Positions 43,592-53,084 of a stretch of 64,000 bases of DNA are shown here, one piece after another. This stretch comes from Alphaproteobacteria bacterium (GTDB taxonomy: Bacteria; Pseudomonadota; Alphaproteobacteria; Acetobacterales; Acetobacteraceae), in NCBI GenBank assembly GCA_020850755.1, contig JADZEB010000016.1, forward strand, positions 248,001 to 312,000, read 5' to 3'. Within the stretch, counting starts at the first letter, position 1. Each line of letters begins with the position of its first letter. The position numbers and the translations under genes are program-made. The notes under the pieces are model-generated. The model was given only the letters and a program-made list of their open reading frames with translations, was not told the DNA's origin and made no database searches.

Positions 43592-43640
43592 GGGCGGCCT
43601 CGGTTTCCGGTCTGGGGCGTGGCGTCGGGTGCGGGCGGGC

Positions 43641-44483
43641 CTAGGCGAACTGCCAGCGCGCGGGCTCGCGCAGGCACCATTGCGCGATCTCGTGCATGCG
43701 CAGGAAGCGCACGCCGGGCCTGGCCTTGATGTAGCGCAGCAGCGCATCGATCACGCCCGCGCGCGATGGCGTGCCCGAGCCATAGCCTGAGCGCGGATGG
43801 ATCGTCAGGTTGAAGAAGCCACCCTCGGCATAGGTGGCGTCGAACTCCTGTTGCCAGTGCGCCAGCACCTCCGAGGTAGGGGTCCAGGAGACGCGGTAGA
43901 ACGGGTAGTCGTCGAGCGAGGAGGTGTTGTTGGGCAGGATGACGAAATCACGCTGCACCTCGCCCGCGATGGTGGCGAGATAGGGCAGGTCGAAATCCTT
44001 GTCGCTGCTGTCATAGACATAGCCGAGCGATTTCAGCGTGCGCATGGTCAGCGCCGTCTTGCGCCCGGAAGGCGAGCGCCAGCCGGTGACCGGCTTGCCC
44101 AGTATTGCGGTGAGGATATCGTGCGTCTTTTTCAGCAGCTCGGGCTCGGCCGCGCCGACATCCCAGGCCTCGTGCAGATAGCCGTGGGCGGCGACCTCGT
44201 GGCCGCGCGCCTGCATCTCGGCCACGGTGTCGGGATGCGCCTCGGCGTCGTAGCCCGAGACGAAGAAGGTGATCGGCACCCCATGGCCCTCGGCGATGCG
44301 CATCAGGCGCGGGATGCCGCGCTTGGCCGAATAGCGCCCATGCGCGTGATAGCCGCGTTGCGACAGGCCCCTGCCCGCCTCCCAGCACGGCCCGTCGAAA
44401 TCGATCGTCAGGGAGACCACGCAGCGCGCGCCCTCGGGCCAGGCTGAAGCGCGGGGAATCGGCATCGGCAGGGTCTCCGGCAT
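43641..44483 (-). CDS. NodB-domain deacetylase, cytosolic (PuuE/HpPgdA-like)
   Basis: The 280-residue product has motif 1 TIDFD (26-30), motif 2 HGYLH (100-104), motif 3 WRSPSGRK, and NLTIHPRSGYGSG with the last His. The DFD form of motif 1 and lack of signal peptide place it with the cytosolic PuuE-like and HpPgdA-like enzymes that hydrolyse cyclic amides or imides. It is the promoter-proximal gene of a probable operon running through the degenerate paralogue, M28 peptidase, racemase, Dpp2 and MDR genes. Confidence 0.84.
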   Translation of the reverse strand: MPETLPMPIPRASAWPEGARCVVSLTIDFDGPCWEAGRGLSQRGYHAHGRYSAKRGIPRLMRIAEGHGVPITFFVSGYDAEAHPDTVAEMQARGHEVAAHGYLHEAWDVGAAEPELLKKTHDILTAILGKPVTGWRSPSGRKTALTMRTLKSLGYVYDSSDKDFDLPYLATIAGEVQRDFVILPNNTSSLDDYPFYRVSWTPTSEVLAHWQQEFDATYAEGGFFNLTIHPRSGYGSGTPSRAGVIDALLRYIKARPGVRFLRMHEIAQWCLREPARWQFA

Positions 44484-44594
44484 GGTGGGCTTGCGTCGCA
44501 GCCGGGAGGGTGGTTACGGCCGCCGCCAAGCCGGGCTAGGATGCGCCTCTGCCGGGCGCCGGGCAACCCGGCGCGACACGTTGACGAGGCCGCC
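44484..44594. promoter_or_regulatory. divergent promoter region with leader hairpin
   Basis: The 111-bp region between the deacetylase (minus) and C45 (plus) genes contains an 8-bp perfect stem with a 3-base loop: GCGCCGGG (44556-44563), CAA, CCCGGCGC (44567-44574). It lies 20 bp upstream of the C45 ATG and just before its GAGG ribosome-binding site, so it could affect translation of that gene. Promoter hexamers are not clear. Confidence 0.45.
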
Positions 44595-45755
44595 ATGACC
44601 GATGCCACCACGCATGCCCCGGTCCCCTTCCCGCTGGTCGAGATCGAGGGCCCGCCGCGCGAGCGGGGACGGCTCTATGGCCAACGCGCGGCCGAGAGGG
44701 TGGCGAAAAGCGTGTCGGTGTATGCCGGGGCGATTGGCAAGCAGGGCGTGAGCCTGGCCGAGTTGCGCGCCGCCGCCGAGGCCTTCCTGCCGGCGATCGC
44801 GCGTTTCGAGCCGGCCTATGCCGAAGAGATCCGCGGCATTGCCGAAGGCTCGAAGCACGACCTGGCCGAGATCGTGATGATCAACGCCCGCACCGAGCTG
44901 CTTGCCTTCGCCAAGCGCCGCAAGGAGGCCGCCGACCCTGCCGTCAAGGATGGCTGCACCGGGGCGGTGATACTGCCCGACGCATCGGCCGATGGCAGCC
45001 TGATCCACGGCCAGAACTGGGACTGGCGCGCCGAATGCGTCGAGAACACGGTGGTGCTACATGTCCGCCGCGAGGACGGCCCGGACGTGCTCACCTTCAC
45101 CGAGGCCGGGGCCCTCGGCCGCAGCGGGCTGAACGGGGCCGGCATCGCCATCACGGCGAACTTCCTCGAATCGAACCTCGACCACAAGCGCCACGGCGGC
45201 GTGCCGCTGCCGCTGATCCGGCGCAAGGTGCTGGAATGCGCCCATTTCGCCGAGGCGATCCGCGTCATTGCCGCGACGCCGAAAAGCGGCTCGAACAACC
45301 TGATGATCTCCTCGGCCGCGGGCGATGCGATCGGCTTCGAGTGCCTGCCGGACGAGGCTATCTGGTATCGCGCCGAAGCCGGGCTGATGGTGCATGCCAA
45401 CCATTTCGTCACGCCAGCCGCACGCGCCAAGGCGACCGATCGCGGCGTGCTGACGACGCCCGATTCGCTCTATCGTGACGCACGCGTGCGCGCGGCCCTC
45501 GAGCGCAATCGCCCGCGCCTGACCGCCGATCACCTCAAGGCAGCGTTCTTCGACGATTGGGGCACGCCCTTCAGCGTCTGCCGCCCACCGCGCCCTGCAG
45601 TGAGCGGCGACAATATCAGCGCCACCGTGGCGATGGTGATCATGCGCCCGGCCGAACGGGTGATGGAGATCGCGCCCCTGCCCGCCTTCAACCGCGACTT
45701 CACGACCTACCGCCTGCCGGCACCGGCCGCCGCCACCCGTCGCGCCGCCGAGTAG
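44595..45755 (+). CDS. C45 family peptidase/acyl-CoA:6-aminopenicillanate acyltransferase-like
   Basis: The 386-residue product matches the Ntn-hydrolase C45 family. GRLYGQRAAERV and FEPAYAEEIRGIAEGS form the N-terminal helical part, and the autocleavage site is DGCTGAV, so Cys121 would become the N-terminal nucleophile. GQNWDWRAE and NANFL-like ITANFLESNL follow. Relatives cleave or transfer N-acyl groups on beta-lactams, peptides and polyamines. ATG at 44595 has GAGG 5 bases before it. It heads a plus-strand group with an SDR and two MFS transporters. Confidence 0.87.
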   Translation: MTDATTHAPVPFPLVEIEGPPRERGRLYGQRAAERVAKSVSVYAGAIGKQGVSLAELRAAAEAFLPAIARFEPAYAEEIRGIAEGSKHDLAEIVMINARTELLAFAKRRKEAADPAVKDGCTGAVILPDASADGSLIHGQNWDWRAECVENTVVLHVRREDGPDVLTFTEAGALGRSGLNGAGIAITANFLESNLDHKRHGGVPLPLIRRKVLECAHFAEAIRVIAATPKSGSNNLMISSAAGDAIGFECLPDEAIWYRAEAGLMVHANHFVTPAARAKATDRGVLTTPDSLYRDARVRAALERNRPRLTADHLKAAFFDDWGTPFSVCRPPRPAVSGDNISATVAMVIMRPAERVMEIAPLPAFNRDFTTYRLPAPAAATRRAAE

Positions 45756-45791
45756 CTGCGGCCCCTCCTACAACCGGACCAGGAGCGCAGC

Positions 45792-46547
45792 ATGAGCGGC
45801 GCGGCAAGCAGGGTTGCGATTGTGACCGGGGGCGCGCGCGGCATCGGGCGCGCCTGCGCCAAGGCGCTCGCCGCCAAGGGCTTCGATATCGCGCTGGTCG
45901 ATCTTCTGGCCCCCGAGATGGAGCGCACGGCCGGCGAGATAGCGGCGCTCGGCCGGCGTTGCCTCTGGCACGAGGCGGACGTGGCCGATACCGCCCGCGC
46001 CGCCGAAGTGGTGGGCAGGGTGCACGCCGAGTTCGGCCGCATCGACGTGCTGCTGAACAATGCCGGCAAGTCGAACCCAAAGACGATCCTCGACTGCACC
46101 GAGGAGGAGTTCGACCGCACCATCGCGATCAACCTGAAGTCCTGCTTCAACTATGTCCGCGCCACCGCGCCGATCATGCTGGCCGCCGGCGGCGGGCGCA
46201 TCATCTCCATGTCCTCGCTCAACGCGCATACGGGCGGCGTGACGAGCGCAGTCTCCAAGTTCGCCTATGCCGCCGCCAAGGCGGGCATCCTCGGCATGAC
46301 GCGCGCGCTGGCGAAGGAACTGGGCCCCACCATCGCCGTCAACGCGATCTGCCCCGGCGTGATCGAGACCGAGCTCGGCAACAGCCTGACGAAAAGCCGC
46401 GGCGAGGAGATGAAGAAGGGCATCGTGCTGAACCGGCTGGGCAAGCCGCAGGACGTGGCCGAGCTGGTCGCGTTCCTGGCCAGCGTCGAGCCCAACTTCA
46501 TCACCGGCCAGCACTTCATAATCGACGGCTTCCAGTGGGTGATCTGA
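45792..46547 (+). CDS. short-chain dehydrogenase/reductase (FabG-like)
   Basis: A 251-residue classical SDR: VTGGARGIGRACAKALA (TGxxxGxG), NNAG, catalytic Ser in SMSSLNAH, YAAAKAG (YxxxK) and the ICPGVIETELG loop. It probably uses NAD(P)H to interconvert a hydroxyl and keto group. CAGGAGC precedes the ATG. Its place between a C45 enzyme and transporters suggests a catabolic step on an imported N-acyl or hydroxy compound. Confidence 0.9.
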   Translation: MSGAASRVAIVTGGARGIGRACAKALAAKGFDIALVDLLAPEMERTAGEIAALGRRCLWHEADVADTARAAEVVGRVHAEFGRIDVLLNNAGKSNPKTILDCTEEEFDRTIAINLKSCFNYVRATAPIMLAAGGGRIISMSSLNAHTGGVTSAVSKFAYAAAKAGILGMTRALAKELGPTIAVNAICPGVIETELGNSLTKSRGEEMKKGIVLNRLGKPQDVAELVAFLASVEPNFITGQHFIIDGFQWVI

Positions 46548-46598
46548 TGCGCGCCCCGCCGATCCGCCGTCCCGCCCCGCGCACGGAGCCTTGATCCC

Positions 46599-47819
46599 AT
46601 GCCTGCCTGGGTCGGCGCCCTGTTCTGCACCTTCATCCTCCAGGCCTCGACCGCCTTCCTGATCCGGGTCCATCCCGTGATCGGCCCGGCGCTGACCGAG
46701 GCCGCCGGCGTGGCACCGGAGAAGGTCGGGCATCTGGCGGCGGCAACCGCGCTCGGCACGATGTATTTCCTGATGGTCGGCGGGGCATTGCTGCCCCGGC
46801 TCGGGCCGGTGCGGCTGCTGCAATATGGCTCGCTGTTCGGCGCCGCCGCGCTCGCCCTGTCGATCACCGGCAACTGGTGGGCGATGATGGCCTCGGCCTT
46901 CCTGGTCGGCGTCGGCTACGGCCCCTCGCCGCCCGCTGGCTCGGACATACTGCACCGCTTCGCGCCGCAAGGGCATCAGGGGCTGGTGTTCTCGATCAAG
47001 CAGTCGGCCGTGCCCCTCGGCGGGGCGATCGCGGGCGCGGTGATCGCCCCGATCGCCGCCTATAGCGGCTGGCGGCTGTCGCTGTGGGTGGGCGTGGCCA
47101 TTGCGCTCGTGCCGGTGCTGGTGGTCCAGCCGCTGCGTGCGAAGATCGACACCTTGCGCGATCCGCGCCACCCGGTGCGGCTCTTGGCCTTCCTATCGGT
47201 CGCCAAGCTGTGGGAGCCGTTCCACGGCATCAGGCTGGCTCCGGCGCTGATCCCGCTCACCTATGCCGGCTTCTGCTTCGCGATCGTGCAGGGCTGCCTG
47301 TTCGCCTTCCTGACGACCTTCCTCACCGCCGAGGTGGGCGTGCCACTGGCCGTGGCCGGCGGCGCCTTCGCCGTGATGCAGGGCGTGGGCATCGCCTCGC
47401 GCATCGGCATGGGCTGGGTGTCGGACCGGATCGGATCGGCAGTGGTGACGCTGCGCCTGCTCGGCCTGGCGTCGGCCACGATGACCATTCTCACAGCGCA
47501 GATAACGGCCGCCTGGGCCTGGCCGGTGGCGGTGACCGTGATCGGCATCACCGGCTTCGCCGCCGCGAGCTGGAACGGGGTCAAGCTGGCCGAGGTCGCG
47601 CGCGTCGCCCCCAAGGGGCGGATCGGCGATGCCACCGCCGCCTCGACCTTCTTCACCTTCATCGGCTACGCGGTGGGGCCGACCGGCTTCGTGATGCTGG
47701 TGCGACTGCTCGGCAGCTATGGCGCGGCCTTCACCGCGATCGCCGTGCTGCCCCTCTCGGCCGCGATAGTGCTGTTCTGGGCCAAGCCCCCAGCGCCGCG
47801 CGCCGCGCCGGGCCGCTGA
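46599..47819 (+). CDS. MFS transporter, first of a tandem pair
   Basis: The 406-residue protein has about 12 hydrophobic segments in two halves. Signatures are GYGPSPPAGSDIL and VFSIKQSAVPLGGAIAG in the first half, and GMGWVSDRIGSA, the MFS loop 2-3 motif, in the second. It resembles CynX/NarK-like or organic-anion MFS carriers; transported compound unknown. It follows the SDR by 51 bp and is strongly similar to the gene directly downstream. Confidence 0.87.
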   Translation: MPAWVGALFCTFILQASTAFLIRVHPVIGPALTEAAGVAPEKVGHLAAATALGTMYFLMVGGALLPRLGPVRLLQYGSLFGAAALALSITGNWWAMMASAFLVGVGYGPSPPAGSDILHRFAPQGHQGLVFSIKQSAVPLGGAIAGAVIAPIAAYSGWRLSLWVGVAIALVPVLVVQPLRAKIDTLRDPRHPVRLLAFLSVAKLWEPFHGIRLAPALIPLTYAGFCFAIVQGCLFAFLTTFLTAEVGVPLAVAGGAFAVMQGVGIASRIGMGWVSDRIGSAVVTLRLLGLASATMTILTAQITAAWAWPVAVTVIGITGFAAASWNGVKLAEVARVAPKGRIGDATAASTFFTFIGYAVGPTGFVMLVRLLGSYGAAFTAIAVLPLSAAIVLFWAKPPAPRAAPGR

Positions 47820-47842
47820 CCGCCGCCGCCCGCCGCCCCGCC

Positions 47843-49081
47843 ATGGCACCCTGGGCCTCCGCGCTGCTCTGCACGGCACTGCTGCAGATCACAACTGCCT
47901 TCCAGGTGCGCGTGCAACCGGTGATCGGCCCCGCACTCACCCAGGCCGCCGGCGTCACGCCCGAGGCGGTTGGACACCTCGCGGCCATGAGCGCCTTCGG
48001 CACCATGGTCTTCCTGATGAACGGCGCGGTGTTCCTGCGCCGGCTGGGCCCCGTGCGTCTGCTGCAATCGGGCGTGCTGCTGGCGGCGGCGAGCCTTGCG
48101 CTTTCGATCACTGCCTCCTGGCCGGTGATGCTGCTCGCCGCCTTCCTGATCGGCTATGGCTACGGCCCCTCTCCGCCAGCCGGCAGCGACATCCTCGCCC
48201 GCCATGCGCCGAAACAGCACCGCTCGCTGGTATTCTCGATCAAGCAGGCGGGCGCCCCACTCGGCAACGGCATCGCCGGCTTGCTGGTCCCGGCGCTGGT
48301 GGCGCTGTCCGGCTGGCGCGGCGCGCTGGCGATGACCGCACTCCTTTCGGGACTGACGGCGCTGCTCGTGCAGCAATGGCGCGCCATGCTGGATGCGAAC
48401 CGCCAGCCGGAGACGCCGATCAGCCCGCGCGATCTGCTTTCTCCCGCGCGGGTACTGGAGCCGTTCCGAGGCATCCGCCTGTCGCCTGCCCTGCCGTGGC
48501 TCGCGCTCGCCGGCATGTGCCTGGCCTCGGTGCAGGGCTGCCTGCTTGCCTTCATGACGACGCTGCTGGTCGAGGAGGTGGGCTACAGCCTGGTTGCGGC
48601 CGGCACCGCCTATGCCGTGATGCAGGCAAGCGGCGTGGTCGGCCGCATCCTGATGGGCTGGGTGACAGATCGCCTCGGCTCGGCCACGCGCGCGCTCAGC
48701 GTGCTGGCGGTCGCTTCGGCAGCGATGACACTGCTTGTCTCGCGCATCGGCCCGCACTGGTCGTGGCAGGCGGTGCTGCTGCTGAACGGCGTGGCCGGCA
48801 TCGCTTCGGTCTCGTGGAACGGGGTGATGCTGGCCGAGACGGTTGCCGTGTCGCCGCCCGGGAAGGTGGGCGAGGCCACGGCCGCCGGCACCTTCTTCAT
48901 CTTCGCCGGCTACACCGCGACGCCGAGCCTGTTCGTCTGGATGGTGCGCTGGCTGGGGGGATATGGACCCGCCTTCGCGGCGATCGTCCTGTTTCCGGTC
49001 ACGGCGTTGGCGGCGATACAAATGGCAGGCCGGGCCAAGGCGCGCCATGCCGAGGAATCGCGGCGCGGCACGGAAAACTAG
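47843..49081 (+). CDS. MFS transporter, second of a tandem pair
   Basis: A 412-residue paralogue of the preceding protein, sharing RVQPVIGPALT/RVHPVIGPALT, GYGPSPPAGSDIL, VFSIKQ and GWVTDRLGSA. The order and length of segments agree over the whole chain, as expected after a tandem duplication. ATG at 47843 lies 23 bp after the first MFS stop; the long upstream open frame overlapping the first gene is a shadow. The 3' end overlaps the convergent DppF gene by 4 bp. Confidence 0.86.
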   Translation: MAPWASALLCTALLQITTAFQVRVQPVIGPALTQAAGVTPEAVGHLAAMSAFGTMVFLMNGAVFLRRLGPVRLLQSGVLLAAASLALSITASWPVMLLAAFLIGYGYGPSPPAGSDILARHAPKQHRSLVFSIKQAGAPLGNGIAGLLVPALVALSGWRGALAMTALLSGLTALLVQQWRAMLDANRQPETPISPRDLLSPARVLEPFRGIRLSPALPWLALAGMCLASVQGCLLAFMTTLLVEEVGYSLVAAGTAYAVMQASGVVGRILMGWVTDRLGSATRALSVLAVASAAMTLLVSRIGPHWSWQAVLLLNGVAGIASVSWNGVMLAETVAVSPPGKVGEATAAGTFFIFAGYTATPSLFVWMVRWLGGYGPAFAAIVLFPVTALAAIQMAGRAKARHAEESRRGTEN

Positions 49082-50079
49082 ATCCGCCCCTCGGCCACCG
49101 CATGGCACGCCACCCGTCGCTCGCCATCGCCTCCTGCCACGAGGTCCGGGCGTTCGGTGCGGCAGCGTGCTTCGGCAAAACGGCAGCGCGGATGGAAGGC
49201 GCAGCCCGAGGGGGGCGAGGCCGGGTTGGGCGGATCACCGGCGACCGAGGGCAGCACGCCGCCCTGGCGCAGGCGCGGCACCGCGGCAAGCAACGCTTGC
49301 GCGTAGGGGTGCAGGGGCGCCGATAGCACCGCATCCGCTGGCCCCTCCTCGACGATGCGACCGAGATACATCACCGCGACGCGATCACAGACCTGACGCA
49401 CCACTGCCAGGTTGTGCGAGATGAACAGATAGGTCAGGCCGTGGCCGGACCGCAGCGATTGCAGGAACTCCAGGATCTGCGCCTGCACGGACACATCGAG
49501 CGCCGAGGTCGGCTCGTCCAGCACCACGAGCGATGGACCGAGCGCCAGCGCGCGCGCGATGCAGACGCGCTGCCTCTGCCCGCCCGACATCTCGTGCGGA
49601 TATCGGTGCAGGAACTCGCCCGGCAGCCCAACCTCGGCCATCAGCGCCGCCACGCGCTCGACCAGTACCCCACCGCGCGCGCCCTCCTGCACCACCAACG
49701 GTTCGGCGATCGAGGCAAATGCCGTCATGCGCGGATTGAGCGCGGCCGACGGGTTCTGATGGATCAGCTGCATCCGCCGGCGCAGAGGACGTAGACCGGC
49801 CTCGGCAAGGGTCGTGATATCGGTTCCATCGAAGCGGATGCTCCCTGCGGTCGGATCAAGCAGGCGCAGGATCAGCCGCGCGACGGTGGACTTGCCGCAA
49901 CCAGATTCGCCTACCAGCCCCACCGCCGTGCCGCGCGGCAGGCCAAGATCCACCTCGCTCACGGCAGCGATCTCTGTCGTGTGGAACGCCCCGCGACGTA
50001 CGCGGAAGCGTTTGGTCACGGCGCGCATCTCCACCAGTGGCGCCATCGCCGCAACGGCTTCGGAGCGCGGCGTGCTCAT
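49078..50079 (-). CDS. dipeptide/oligopeptide ABC transporter ATPase (DppF/OppF type), Dpp3
   Basis: The 333-residue ATPase has Walker A GESGCGKST, signature MSGGQRQR, Walker B LVVLDEPTSALD, ISHNLAVV (His-Asn instead of His-Asp after the H-loop) and the CAFHPRCRFAEARC domain. ATG at 50079 overlaps the DppD stop by 4 bp. It is the last gene of the Dpp3 set. Confidence 0.92.
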   Translation of the reverse strand: MSTPRSEAVAAMAPLVEMRAVTKRFRVRRGAFHTTEIAAVSEVDLGLPRGTAVGLVGESGCGKSTVARLILRLLDPTAGSIRFDGTDITTLAEAGLRPLRRRMQLIHQNPSAALNPRMTAFASIAEPLVVQEGARGGVLVERVAALMAEVGLPGEFLHRYPHEMSGGQRQRVCIARALALGPSLVVLDEPTSALDVSVQAQILEFLQSLRSGHGLTYLFISHNLAVVRQVCDRVAVMYLGRIVEEGPADAVLSAPLHPYAQALLAAVPRLRQGGVLPSVAGDPPNPASPPSGCAFHPRCRFAEARCRTERPDLVAGGDGERRVACHAVAEGRI

Positions 50080-51065
50080 GCGCCCTCCGGATGGTGGCAG
50101 GCGACCCGACGGCCCGGCGCGATCCCGCGGAGGAGAGGCTTCTCGACGCCGCACCGCCCGCTCGCGCGCGGGCAGCGTGGATGGAAGCGGCAGCCGGAAG
50201 GCGGAAAGAGCAGGCTCGGGATGCTGCCGGGAATGCCGCGCGGACGGCTGCCCGGCCGATCGAGGTCTGGCACCGCGCCTATCAGGCCGCGCGCATAGGG
50301 ATGATAGGGGGCGGCCAGCAAGGCTTGCGTCGGCGCCTCCTCGACGATCGTGCCCGCATACATCACGGCCACGCGCGCGCATGCCGCCGAGATCACACCG
50401 AGATCGTGGCTGATCAGGATCAGTGCCAGGCCCCTGCTGCGCACAAGATCGGAGATCAGCGCCAGCACCTGCGCCTGAACCGTCACATCGAGCGCGGTGG
50501 TGGGCTCATCGGCCACAAGCAACGCAGGCTTGCCCGCAAGCGCCATAGCGATCAGCACGCGCTGGCGCATGCCGCCGGAAAGCTGATGTGGATAGCTCGC
50601 CAGAATCCGCTCCGGCTCCGGCAGGCCGACCGAGGCCAGAAGTTCCGCCGCCATCCGCGCGGCCTCGCGGCGCGAGCGCCGCCGCCCGCCCGGCTGGGCT
50701 CCATCCTGGCCGCAGATCGCATCGGTCATCTGTGCGCCGATGCCGAGCACGGGATTGAGGAAGCTCGCCGGGTCCTGGAACACCATCGCGATCGCGCGTC
50801 CGCGCAGGCTGCGCATCGCGCGCGCATCAAGCGTCAGCAGGTCCTGGTCCTTGAACCGGATCGCACCGGAAACGACGCGCGCCGGCGGGCACTCGTTCAA
50901 TCGCAGCAGGCTTTTCGCCAGCACCGATTTGCCGCAACCCGTTTCGCCGACGATACCGAGCGTCTCGCCGGCATCGAGCGCGAGGTCGATCCCGTCGAGC
51001 ACATGGTGCGTGCCATCGAAGGTGTCGAAGGCGAGCCGGTAGTCGGCGATCTCGAGCAGGCTCAT
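50076..51065 (-). CDS. dipeptide/oligopeptide ABC transporter ATPase (DppD/OppD type), Dpp3
   Basis: A 329-residue ATPase with Walker A GETGCGKS, signature LSGGMRQR, Walker [21 protein letters not shown] and [14 protein letters not shown] near the end. ATG at 51065 overlaps the DppC stop by 4 bp. The open frame runs far upstream across both permease genes, but only this start gives an ABC protein. Confidence 0.92.
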   Translation of the reverse strand: MSLLEIADYRLAFDTFDGTHHVLDGIDLALDAGETLGIVGETGCGKSVLAKSLLRLNECPPARVVSGAIRFKDQDLLTLDARAMRSLRGRAIAMVFQDPASFLNPVLGIGAQMTDAICGQDGAQPGGRRRSRREAARMAAELLASVGLPEPERILASYPHQLSGGMRQRVLIAMALAGKPALLVADEPTTALDVTVQAQVLALISDLVRSRGLALILISHDLGVISAACARVAVMYAGTIVEEAPTQALLAAPYHPYARGLIGAVPDLDRPGSRPRGIPGSIPSLLFPPSGCRFHPRCPRASGRCGVEKPLLRGIAPGRRVACHHPEGA

Positions 51066-51997
51066 CCGCGATGGCTCCGCGGGTCGAGGATGTCGCGCAG
51101 CCCGTCGCCCAGCAGGTTGAAGCCGAGAACCGAAACATAGATAAACGCGCCCGGCGCGACGGCATACCACCACCAGTCGGGCATGTAGGTGCGCGCGACC
51201 GAGATCATCGCGCCCCATTCCGGCTCGGGCGGGCGCGCACCGAGCCCGATGAAGCCGAGAGAGGCCACCGCCAGGATCGCCTGGCCGACGTCCATGCTCA
51301 TCTTGACGATCAGCGGCGACAGGCAGTTGGGCAGGACATGGCGGAACAGGATGCGCGCACGGCTGGCGCCAACCACGCGCGCCGCCTCGACATAGGGCTC
51401 CTCCTTGATCGCGAGCGTCTTCGATTCCGCCAGCCGCACATAGCCGGGCCACCAGACGATGATCAACGCGATCACCGCGTTGCCGATCCCGGGTCCAAGC
51501 GCGGCGACGATCGCCAGCGAAAGCACAAGGCCCGGCACGGACAGGAACATGTCGGTGATGCGCATGATCGTCTCGCGCAGCCGCCCGCCCGAATAGCCCG
51601 CAAGTACGCCGAGCGGCGCGCCGATCGCCGTTGCCGCCAGAGTGATCGCAAGCCCTGCCAGCAGCGAGACCCGCGTGCCAAGGATCACGCGCGTGAGGAT
51701 GTCGCGTCCCACCTCGTCGGTGCCGAACCAGTGCGCAGCCGAGGGCGGCTCGAGCTTGTTCAGGAGGTTGATTGCGCCCTCGGCGTCGGCCGGGTAGGGC
51801 ACGATCCACGGCCCCAGCAGCGCGAGCGTGACGATGAACAGCACCAGCGCCAGCCCGAGCATCGAGGAGAAGCTGCGCGAGAGGAGCCACAGCGCCAGCC
51901 GCCAAGCGCGCGCCGAGCCCGTGGCCGGTTGCGGCGCTCGCGGCGCAGGTTGCGCCGGCAACCCATCGGCGGGAACGGCAGTCGCGGGCGGCGCCAT
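51062..51997 (-). CDS. dipeptide ABC transporter permease (DppC type), Dpp3
   Basis: The 311-residue permease has a Pro/Ala-rich cytosolic N-terminus of about 35 residues, WFGTDEVGRDILTRVILGTR, the coupling loop EPYVEAARVVGASRARILFRH, and NLLGDGLRDILDPRSHR at the end. It follows the DppB gene by 3 bp. Confidence 0.93.
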   Translation of the reverse strand: MAPPATAVPADGLPAQPAPRAPQPATGSARAWRLALWLLSRSFSSMLGLALVLFIVTLALLGPWIVPYPADAEGAINLLNKLEPPSAAHWFGTDEVGRDILTRVILGTRVSLLAGLAITLAATAIGAPLGVLAGYSGGRLRETIMRITDMFLSVPGLVLSLAIVAALGPGIGNAVIALIIVWWPGYVRLAESKTLAIKEEPYVEAARVVGASRARILFRHVLPNCLSPLIVKMSMDVGQAILAVASLGFIGLGARPPEPEWGAMISVARTYMPDWWWYAVAPGAFIYVSVLGFNLLGDGLRDILDPRSHRG

Positions 51998-52000
51998 GGC

Positions 52001-53008
52001 TCAGGCCTCGCGCAGGCGCGGGTCGAGGACACCATAGAGCAGGTCCACGACCAGATTGGCGATCATGAAGTTCAGGCCGATCAGCAGCGTCACGCCCATC
52101 ACCGGCTTGAAGTCCGACGCGATCGCAGAATTGACGGCGTAAAGGCCGATCCCCGGCCAGTCGAACACCGTCTCCACCAGCACCGTGCCCGACATCATCC
52201 AGCCGTAGCGCAGGCCGATGATGGCGAGCGTGGGCAGCATCGCGTTGCGCAGGGCGTGCACGGCAACGATGCGCCAGGGCGCCACCCCGTGGGCGCGCGC
52301 GCACATCACATAGTCGGCGCGCAGCGCCTCGACCATCTCCGCGCGGTTGACGCGCAGGATCGAGGCGAGGCAAGGCAGCGACAGAACCACGGCCGGCAGC
52401 ACCGTGAAGGAGGCCGCCTCGGCGAAGGTGCTCCACTGCCCGCGCAGCAGGCTGTCGGCCAGCAGCATGCCGGTGATCGGCTCGGGCGGGATGGTCATGA
52501 GCGACAGCCGGCCACTGGTGGGCAGCCATCCCATCTGCACGGCGAACACCAGTTGCAGCAGCAATCCGAACCAGAAAGGCGGCAAGGCGATTCCCGAAAC
52601 GGCAAAGATGCGCGTGGCATGGTCGATCCAGCCATCCTTGTGCAGGGCGGAAATCATGCCGAGCGGCACGCCGATCGCGATGCCGAGCAGCATCGCCACC
52701 AGCACGAGTTCCAGGCTCGCCGGGAAATATCGCAGCAGTTCGCTCGTCACGTCGCGCGAGGTGGAAACCGATCGGCCGAGATCGCCGCGCGCCAGCCCGG
52801 CGACGTAGCGGGCGAACTGCTCGGGCAGCGGGCGGTCCAGGCCGTACTCGCGGCGCACCTGCTCGATCTGCGAGCGACTGGCATCCGGTCCGGCCGCCAG
52901 CGCGGCAGGATCGGCCGGTGCGATGTTCGAGATGATGAAGGTGATGCACACCAGCCCGAACAGCATCAAGCCGAACAGCGCGACCCGCTTGGCGATGTAG
53001 ACGAGCAT
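52001..53008 (-). CDS. dipeptide ABC transporter permease (DppB type), Dpp3
   Basis: A 335-residue permease beginning MLVYIAKRVALFGLMLFGLV, with YGLDRPLPEQFARYVAG, the coupling motif DYVMCARAHGVAPWRIVAVHALR and VETVFDWPGIGLYAVNSAI. ATG at 53008 is preferred to a TTG seven codons earlier. It starts 25 bp after a large hairpin that separates it from the receptor gene. Confidence 0.92.
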   Translation of the reverse strand: MLVYIAKRVALFGLMLFGLVCITFIISNIAPADPAALAAGPDASRSQIEQVRREYGLDRPLPEQFARYVAGLARGDLGRSVSTSRDVTSELLRYFPASLELVLVAMLLGIAIGVPLGMISALHKDGWIDHATRIFAVSGIALPPFWFGLLLQLVFAVQMGWLPTSGRLSLMTIPPEPITGMLLADSLLRGQWSTFAEAASFTVLPAVVLSLPCLASILRVNRAEMVEALRADYVMCARAHGVAPWRIVAVHALRNAMLPTLAIIGLRYGWMMSGTVLVETVFDWPGIGLYAVNSAIASDFKPVMGVTLLIGLNFMIANLVVDLLYGVLDPRLREA

Positions 53009-53033
53009 GGTCCGGGCACCCCGGTGCAACCCT

Positions 53034-53084
53034 GGGCAGCGGCGGCGCCGGCCTTCAGCCGCCCCGGCGCCGCGCGCCCTGCCC
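53034..53084 (-). other. large intercistronic hairpin between Dpp3 binding protein and dppB
   Basis: Outer arms GGGCAG (53034-53039) and CTGCCC (53079-53084) pair; inside them CGGCGCCGG (53043-53051) pairs perfectly with CCGGCGCCG (53064-53072) around a 12-base loop. That is 15 bp in two helices starting directly after the receptor stop codon. No U-run follows. Position matches the Liv and Dpp2 operons. Confidence 0.68.

Noticed and set aside
50076-52949. Single open frame covering the Dpp3 ATPase and both permease genes
   Set aside because: Only the last 329 codons resemble a protein family; the upstream part is an Arg/Ala-rich shadow of dppB and dppC read in the wrong frame.
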